This document shows positions 57,050 through 64,000 of a stretch of DNA of 64,000 nucleotides, piece by piece. Position 1 is the stretch's first letter. Each line of letters begins with the position of its first letter. The position numbers were made by a program, and so were the translations under genes. The DNA is taken from contig JBANSL010000003.1 in NCBI GenBank assembly GCA_037127255.1, positions 18,107,314 to 18,171,313 on the forward strand. The letters run 5' to 3'. The notes below the pieces were generated by a model that searched no databases, was not told the origin of the DNA, and was given only the letters and a program-made list of their open reading frames with translations. The DNA is from Persicaria tinctoria. Taxonomy: Eukaryota; Streptophyta; Magnoliopsida; Caryophyllales; Polygonaceae.

Positions 57050-59639
57050 CTAAAAGGTGAATGAAAAACTAAGTTAGTGACGCCAATATATAATTTTAGT
57101 AAAAATGATATAAAAAAAGTGGGGATAATACGTTCTATTTTATATTCTCTTGGAAATACTTGGTTTATTCATGCAATCTTTGAATTTGAATTGCATTTAA
57201 AAAAAATACGGGTAAGACCGGTAGTAAGGCTTGTTACCATTGTCGATGTTGAAAATAATAAATATCATGAGAAAATCACACCAAAATGAAATTTCCCCCA
57301 AAATAGCAACATTAAAAAAAAACAAAATTACATGGATATATATGATGAATCATTTTAAGGCCACATTTTAGAAGGATAATGGGTGGATATTAATAATACA
57401 CCCATGTTGTGTTTCACTGGGAGCCTGTGAAATCGATTGATCAACTTAGAAACTTCAAACTTATATTCATATGATATTTGCATATGATCAACTCAAATTG
57501 CATATGATACATGATTTCTATTTTCATTCAACTTAGTAACTTATATTCATATAATATTTGCACATAGAAAAGTGAAGTCTTCCCAATCAGATTGTCACAT
57601 TGTGCTATGTAAATTGAAATTTTGTGGTAGGTTTAGCATTTGAAGGTTCAAGCTCCTAAATCAAACAAAAAATACCAATTTATTGATATTACTAAACCTA
57701 TTACACCATTCTGTTTCGGCAAAATGAACACAACCAATGTCAAAAATAAAGAATCGATCATGTGTCACACTAACTCTGAACAACGAAAGCAGCTCAACCA
57801 ACTCATAAATTAGTTCAGTTTACATCAAAAATCAGAACAAAGACATCCCAATAACATTTTGTCCTAATTTCAGAATCAACGTTGAGATTTTAAAGCACCT
57901 CTCATTTGCAAAAAGCAAAACTTTCATTCATAAAAGAGGAAATCAAAGTTGAGATTTTAGAACAACTTCACTTCTTTGCCATTTCGGCTACAAAATTGGC
58001 ATATAACAACCCTTTCTTCTCTTGACAAAACCAATAAGAAACCTATAGAAGGTTACATCTTAGTGAGTGAGGCAACCATCAAATAAGTGTAATATTCACA
58101 GAGGTCAAGCAACGCAACCCTAAAAATCATCACATATTTCTGTATAAACTTAGACTTGGTCATCTTAGTGAGTGCAACAATTTTGACCATAGTTATGATA
58201 TAAAAGTCATCACACAATTCTATCTCCCTTTGCTAATCCATAAACTCAAATGAATCAACACAAAATTCAAAACGGGATTATGAAATCACAACAACAAATC
58301 ACAATCACATTCACATGAGCTACCAGCAATCACAAATCAAAACATCATCAAATAAGCATTTCATCGAACACCTTGTGTGCAATACATTAACCCAAAATTC
58401 TCTAACTTAATCAACCTAGTATATAGATCCAATTGGTAAGAAAAGGGCGAATAGAGAGTGTTTTACCTCGATTTGACGCATCCCGCATTCAATTGCAATC
58501 GATTGCCACCTCTAGCCACCAATTCAGCCGTCCCGACTGATCACCACATCAAACACAAACCAACAAACAAATCAGATCAAAGGCATTCTAATAATATGCA
58601 ATTTGTAAAGCTAATCAAGAAAAATTCAGCAATTGATTAAGGGCAGGGGAGAGCAATTGAAGAAGGGCAGCGCGAAAGCATCATCGCCAACCGCTGTAAT
58701 GTACCACGCACACCCATATCCGGTTCTTCGCGCCACCAAAGTCGGTGTTTGGGCTTCGCTTGGCTCCTCCAAATTCGTCGTCGGGAGCGAGATGCGAGTA
58801 AGAGATTCCATGGGAGAGCTTCATATTTGGCGTCGAGAGCGGTGAGAACAATGAAAAGATTTCAGAGAGAAACAGAGCGTTTCTTAAGAGAGTAAAGGCG
58901 CTGACCAAAAAATAATACTCCGTAATTAAGAGAGTAAAGAGGAGACTAAAGAAATTACCTTTGATGAAGAAAGTGCATTTGAGGAAGAACGATTTGAGGA
59001 ATTGAGGAAGAACGATTATAGAATCCATGGTTACTTCAATTTCAGAAAGGGGATTTGAGAAGTTGAAGAGATCTTGTGTTGAGAAAGTGATTTCTTAGGT
59101 AACCCTAACAATAGGGTCCATGAGAGAGGGGAGAGGATATGAGCAGTTGAAAGAACGTGGTGAAGAAAGTAGTTTCTTAGGCTGCTCAGTTGATGAGGAG
59201 AACGTGGGTTTGGAGGAAAGGGAAAGGCAGTTTCTTATTTTTGTGAAAAGGTGGACACGTGGCACAAATTTTTACAAAGAAGCTGCTTCTAAAATAATAA
59301 GTATAAGGGGTGGATAAGCATTAAATAAAAAAGAGAAAATTCTTGAAATAAAAGTTTCACCATATAAGAAATTTCTCGATTGAAGCAAGTTGATAGGCTT
59401 AATTTGAAAAAAGAATATTATAAGTTCAAGAGAGTGCATATATCTAAATATTTTACCAATTGTAACTTATGATAATAAAAATGAGTAATTAAAAAATTAT
59501 GCTTAAAATTTGCTAAATAAGTTTTTTTTAGACAAGCTAGATAAGTTATTGATATTTCATTACCCTGTTATAAAATTTATGCCATCTTAATTTTTGCGTT
59601 ATTCACCAAGTATAATATCACTCATGTATTTAATATAAA
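57050..59639. other. AT-rich region, no intact gene
   Basis: No gene recognised. It includes the possible Helitron 5' end at 58427. A GC-richer stretch at 58630-58830 has short frames on both strands (for example SKFVVGSEMRVRDSMGELHI on plus) but no identifiable domain. Confidence 0.4.
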
Positions 59640-59645
59640 ATCATG

Positions 59646-59676
59646 CCCCGGGCGTAGCACGGGTCTGCCACCCTAG
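59646..59676 (+). mobile_element. Helitron-like 3' terminus, plus strand
   Basis: An imperfect hairpin CCCGGGCGTAGCACGGG (one mismatch), nine bases of spacer, then CTAG at 59673-59676 followed by T. The 5' end of this element, to the left, was not identified. Confidence 0.55.
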
Positions 59677-59887
59677 TTTAATATAAAAATTAAGATTGGC
59701 TGGATCTTGTTTGTTGCAAAAGGCTTTGGGTTTAGATTTTTTAAGATGTGCATGGGTAGAGCAATAAATGCTCATCCGCTCTGTTTTTGTAGAAATCAAG
59801 TTTTGCATGCGAGAGATGATGGCTCGGCGTTGTGATTTCGAGCAAGAATCCCAAAAAAGCCATTGGAGAGATGAAGGAGTAAAGGCA

Positions 59888-61174
59888 TGATAGGGTCTAT
59901 TTTAGTCATGCTTTAAGTAGAGTTTTGCATATTAATTTATAGTATATTTACATATTTTATAACTTATTTGGTATTATTTGATTTTCAGAGTGTACACTAG
60001 TATTTTTTATATATTTCAAGTATTTTAGGCTGGATCGTATAAATTTGAAGGTTGCTTGAAATTCATGGGATCATAATACAAATCGGAAGCCAAATTGGTG
60101 GGCCGGCTACTAGCCTACCTACATGAGACCGGACGTATTACGGAGGAAGGAGCCACGTGATTGGGTTGCTGTTATTTTATTATTATTATTATTATTGTTA
60201 TTATTATTATTATTATTAGGATATAGTTCATACGGAGTATTAGATTAGGTAGAATTATTTAGATATAAATTAGATATATTTATATTATTATATTATTATA
60301 TATTCATATTAGGAAAGATAGATTAGGTTTTAATTAGCATAGTACCGTATATATATAAACATTCATACGGAGGAGAGGCTGAAGGTGTGACCGGCCGAAC
60401 ATACGTGAGAAGGCCGAGACTAGTTAGTTTTATTTTCTTAACTCTAATTGTCTTTTGTTTTATTTTTATGGAGACATAAACTCTCTCGTTTCGTCTGCAA
60501 ATTGAAGTTTTGGTTTGGTAAAATTGTGAAATTTCTATTCTTGTTCTATTCCTATTGATTCTTTTGCGAATATTGTTGATTTCTTTTAGTCCGTACAACT
60601 AGTTGATATTATTGGTAGGAGTTTGTAGATTCTTCATAGCGAACCTTAATCCATAGTAGCAATCATGGCTTTTTAGGACTCGTAGGACTAAACTGGTGTG
60701 TAGAGAATCAATTATATGTTAAATGCTGACTCGTAACTTGGTGTTGCATGAATCCTGGTTAATCCTTAATCTTAATGCTACTATTAGGTTAAATCTTGAC
60801 CGTGTTAGAGTTATCTAATCAGTAAGGGTTACTATGACTCGTAGACTAGTAATTTACACAAGATCAGGACATGAACAATAATAGGATGAAAAGAGAATTT
60901 GAAGAAGAATCGAGGATCAACTAGTCAAATTAAAGTGGATGTTTATAGATGAAACTCTATTCTTAATTGTTATCTCTGTTAATTTGTTTATAGTTTGTTT
61001 TATTTTCTTTCTTATTCTCATCACACCAAAACCCTTTTCTATTAATTGGTAAATAGACTTAACTTAGGAATAACTTGATTCTCTGTGGGATCGACTCGTA
61101 CTTATCACACTACATTAGTTAGGTAAGTTCGAATTTATTTTGATACGGTTTAGGCGACTAAAAACCGTCTATCA
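59888..61174 (+). mobile_element. Solo LTR, TSD AGGCA
   Basis: 1287 bp beginning TGATAGGGTCTATTTTAG and ending CCGTCTATCA, flanked by AGGCA on both sides (59883-59887 and 61175-61179). A TATA box (GTATATATATAAAC, near 60347) fits plus-strand transcription. The 3' part (TGTGGGATCGACTCGTACTTA, near 61083) resembles the LTR end of Ty3/gypsy elements of the Ogre/Tat/Athila type. No primer site or coding follows, so it is a solo LTR. An AT trinucleotide run lies at 60175-60220. Confidence 0.85.
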
Positions 61175-61179
61175 AGGCA

Positions 61180-63387
61180 CTTCTTTAATGCTTGCTAAAT
61201 TGAAAGAAAAGTGGGTTTCAGACATTTTAACAAGGTTTGATCTAAAGGTTTTGGTTTTAGTTTGTTGGGATGGAAATGGGTATGTACATATGGAGGTGTT
61301 TTAATGATCAATCTGCAAAGAGGCAACCAAAGGTTGCTCCCAATAGATTGATCGAACGAGCAAGATCTCAGACCCAGAAACACAGAAAGGAGAAAGGGGA
61401 ATGTTGTTGCAAGAGGATGTGTCAAGTATGAAATAGATATAAAATATAGATCAGACTGACTTCCCTGTCTCAGCAAATAAATACAAGACTTCCTCCCGTT
61501 GTAGTAAGAGAACAACAGTACTCGACCTAGATGAGCACCTACTCGAGATCGACTAGATGCAACTCGATCTCGACCAGCTCTTCTCTATCTCGACAAGAAC
61601 ACAGAAACTTAAATTGCAAATCTCGAACAGAGATTCAGAAATTTAACGAAATAAATCAATATAATAAAAGACTCCTAAGGCCAGGGTTTCAACACCACAA
61701 CGATAACCATGCAAAACAACACATAAAGGCATAAAAGATCATGCTTTCCATCAAATAACTTTCGTTATTAACAAATAGGCATATAGAGGCTTTCGCATAA
61801 ACCCTAATTGTTACTAACCCTTTTTCACATAATTAATCCAAGTTGCATTAAGATCACTTTCGCTTCAATAGTACAAACAAGGATCACCTTCAACTCTCGC
61901 AGAAGAATCATGCTCATAGGGATAGAAGACAAATCGCATAAAAATCTAACCTTTATCGCATCGCCTCACATGGCCACCGTCGAGCTCACCCCAGCCCCAG
62001 AAGTGGGTGGACTACTCACGCCTCATCGCAACCGCAGACATTGATTGATAGAAATAAACTTGCATTAAAACTAAATTCAAAGCCTTTACAATCCTGGCAA
62101 TCAACTTTCGCAGAAAGCCAAAACCTTAAAAACCTAAAACTCCTAAACTGTATCTATTGGAATTCAATTGTGTGTGACTTGGAATGAATGAAAAGTCAGC
62201 CCCTAGGGCTTTATTTATAGGCTTCTAATCCTTGCTAGTCAAGGATAGAATCTTCTATCTCTATCTAAAATTATATCTAAAGCTTTAAAGGATAAATAAA
62301 TTGTTTTAAGGAAATAAATCTATAAGGAAAAGATAAAATTAAACTAGGTAAGTCTTCATGTCTTGATAGATCGCGTCTTCCATAGATAGAACTTGATGGA
62401 ATTGGATAGAATCTTCCTCCTTCGGCCCCAAGGAATCCCATCTCTAGTCGGATTGTTCCTCGTCGAGAAGTTGCTGGAAACTGGTCTACTCGACCTCGAG
62501 TAAGGCTTGTCGACCTCGACAAGGACTCGTCGTCTCGGCTAGCTGGTGCTCGATGTGGCTCGGACTTGGGCTCCTGGGCTCGTCGACCTCGACAAAGCCT
62601 TGTCGATCTCGACCAGGGTGGTCTTGTCGTCGACCTCGGATCTGGACTCAGGTGTTCGTCGATCTCGACCAGGACTCCTCGAGATCGACTAAGGTTGGCC
62701 TCTGTGGTGGTGTTGAGGACTCCTCCTCGGCAGGGACTCGGGTGGCTTGTCGATCTCGACAAAGGTTCGTCGAGATCGAGTAGGGTTGTGGTCAACTTCT
62801 CGTCCTCGGCTCCTCGGGTTGTCGACTCCGGGTGTGATGTCTGGGCTTCGTCGATCTCGACTAAGGCTTGTCGAGATCGAGTAGACTTCCGGAAGTCGGG
62901 TTGGTCTGGCTTTCTCGATCAGGCTCTGTCGACAAGGTTGTGCTCGGCTATGCTTGTCGAGATCGAGTAGGGGCTACTCGAGGTCGAGTAACCTTGGTTC
63001 TTGACTCGATTCAACTGTTTCCGTTGCTGCTTTAACCTTGGACTTATGTAGCTGTTTTCCGAGCTTTTCTGACCTTCTGTAGAATTGCTGTAAAACGCCT
63101 CGAAATCTGCGATTTAAACAGAAACTGGTGTAGATTCTATAATTTGGCAAATAAACATAAACTACATAGGTTCTGTACTATCTTAGCCCAAATGAATGCA
63201 ATGTATACAGAAATCGATATAAAAGTTACTGTAAAACATGGCAGATTCAGCTCACAACAGGGAATAACAGGAGAAGAGAGAGTTATTCTAGGGTCGAGTG
63301 GAGATCATATTGTACGTATAATTTGTGTTCATGGCATACATTAATTAAAAAGTAGAGTTTGATTAACTACGATGATAAATATGCACT
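61180..63387. repeat. Unclassified repeat with TCGANNTCGA array
   Basis: No protein recognised. A minus-strand TATA-like CTATAAATAAAG lies near 62210-62221, so part may be a minus-oriented LTR or promoter. Two zones (61518-61612 and 62489-62987) are dense in TCGA-based motifs; see the separate entry. Borders and TSD could not be set. Confidence 0.4.
62489..62987. repeat. Array of TCGANNTCGA motifs
   Basis: At least 12 perfect matches to TCGANNTCGA (as TCGACCTCGA, TCGATCTCGA, TCGAGATCGA and TCGAGGTCGA) occur in about 500 bp, plus near-matches. Two more lie at 61520-61600. Spacing is irregular (about 20-60 bp), so it is not a simple tandem repeat. Confidence 0.8.
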
Positions 63388-64000
63388 GATACTCTCTCGG
63401 ACGGTCTAGGGATCCACAAAGTTGAAACGATGAATATCGCTTTACAGATGAAGCTGTTATGGAAAATCATCGCTGAATCGGATAACATCTGGGTAAGAGT
63501 CATCATGTCTAAATATTTAAAAGACGAACCTATTATGAAGTATGTCAAAATAGGTAACACTTCCTGGCAATGGTCCAAACTTAGGGCTATCAGACCTGAT
63601 TTCAAGTCGGACCTTAATTGGTCAATCGGAAACGGTTACTCGGTTAACTTCTGGGAAGATAACTGGGTATTCAGTACTCCTCTGACAAAGCAAGCCCTCC
63701 TCATGCTTGATGAGGCTAAATTGGGTTGGACGGATGACCGTTTCATTACTTCTGAAAAGAAGTGGGATATTCCCAAACTGTATACAGAATTAAGCGGAAT
63801 GTTGAACACAAATATTATTGCTAGAATTAAAGAAATTTATTTACCCAAAAATAATTTCCTTGATCGGCTATTCTGGGGGTCGAGTAGGAACGGTTGGTTC
63901 TCTACCAATTCGGCGACAAAGCTCTGTCATAACCAGGCCGACGATTTTTAGTTCGGTTGTCATTGGATATGGAAATTAGACATTCCATATAAGATTCACC
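63388..64000 (+). pseudogene. LINE ORF2 fragment, runs off the window
   Basis: The frame reads DGLGIHKVETMNIALQMKLL, then NTSWQWSKLRAI, VNFWEDNWVFSTPL and NGWFSTNSATKL. These align with the post-RT to zf-RVT part of the LINE ORF2 at about 24000-24520. A TAG at 63949-63951 interrupts the frame, and homology resumes after it (CHWIWKLDIPYKIH). The sequence to the left is unrelated, so the copy looks 5'-truncated, as LINE copies often are. The 3' end lies beyond the window. Confidence 0.85.

Larger units (their letters stand above)
48830..58427 (-). mobile_element. Possible large gene-capturing Helitron (tentative)
   Basis: The 3' terminus at 48830 may pair with a 5' terminus at 58427, where the minus strand reads A followed by TCTATATACTAGG. 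That is very similar to the 5' start of the 990-bp Helitron-like element (TCTATATAATAC). If true, the element is about 6.4 kb plus a later 3.2-kb LTR retrotransposon, and it holds the ISE2 helicase fragment in its own orientation. No Rep/helicase of its own was found. The pairing rests on motif likeness only. Confidence 0.3.

Noticed and set aside
57077..57289. 70-codon plus-strand frame
   Set aside because: AT-rich chance frame without similarity.
60175..60220. Structured repeat region
   Set aside because: It is a plain TTA/ATT microsatellite inside the solo LTR.

Overview
The window is a piece of a flowering-plant nuclear genome, most likely a eudicot. It carries one intact multi-exon plant gene. 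The rest is mostly retrotransposons, DNA transposons, MITEs and Helitron-type ends, many nested in one another and several dated by exact target-site duplications (TSDs). The species cannot be named from the sequence alone.

Layout. 878-3607 (minus) holds the only confident host gene, an eight-exon F-box/LRR-repeat protein 3 (FBL3-type) gene of 666 codons plus stop. 4873-8083 is a solo LTR (TSD TCGCT) of a family with 3.2-kb LTRs. 8.1-11.4 kb is AT-rich with a Stowaway-like MITE and a TRIM. 11385-13895 is a small deleted Ty1/copia element with a SINE-like insertion. 14072-15686 is a non-autonomous hAT element with a rearranged TRIM inside it. 17196-25591 is a nearly intact 8.4-kb L1-type LINE (18-bp TSD, poly(A)) with an unusual ORF1-ORF2 spacer. 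25958-29270 is a dead Ty1/copia 3' half containing a Tourist-like MITE. 29290-31945 is a decayed second LINE on the minus strand. 31953-33074 is a terminal-inverted-repeat element. 33616-34605 is a 990-bp Helitron-like element with a duplicated 5' end.

35117-47565 is a MULE-like element (9-bp TSD, about 0.45-kb TIRs carrying CG-rich hairpins). It was split by an 11.2-kb LARD (35726-46963, TSD CTGGG) that has 3.16-kb LTRs, a tRNA-Met primer site and a 4.9-kb interior without recognisable coding. 48.8-59.7 kb contains Helitron-like ends, a young non-autonomous LTR retrotransposon (51338-54554, TSD GAAGC) whose ORF runs into its own 3' LTR, and an intron-containing fragment of an ISE2-type chloroplast RNA helicase gene. 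59888-61174 is a second solo LTR (TSD AGGCA). 61.2-63.4 kb is an unclassified repeat with an array of TCGANNTCGA motifs. A truncated LINE runs off the right edge.

There is no operon-like logic here. The FBL3-type gene is the functional anchor and the rest records successive insertions. The most unusual items are the LINE spacer (strong splice-like sites, a 219-aa ORF joined to ORF2 by ATGA), the LARD-in-MULE nest, the LTR-crossing ORF, and the captured helicase exons.
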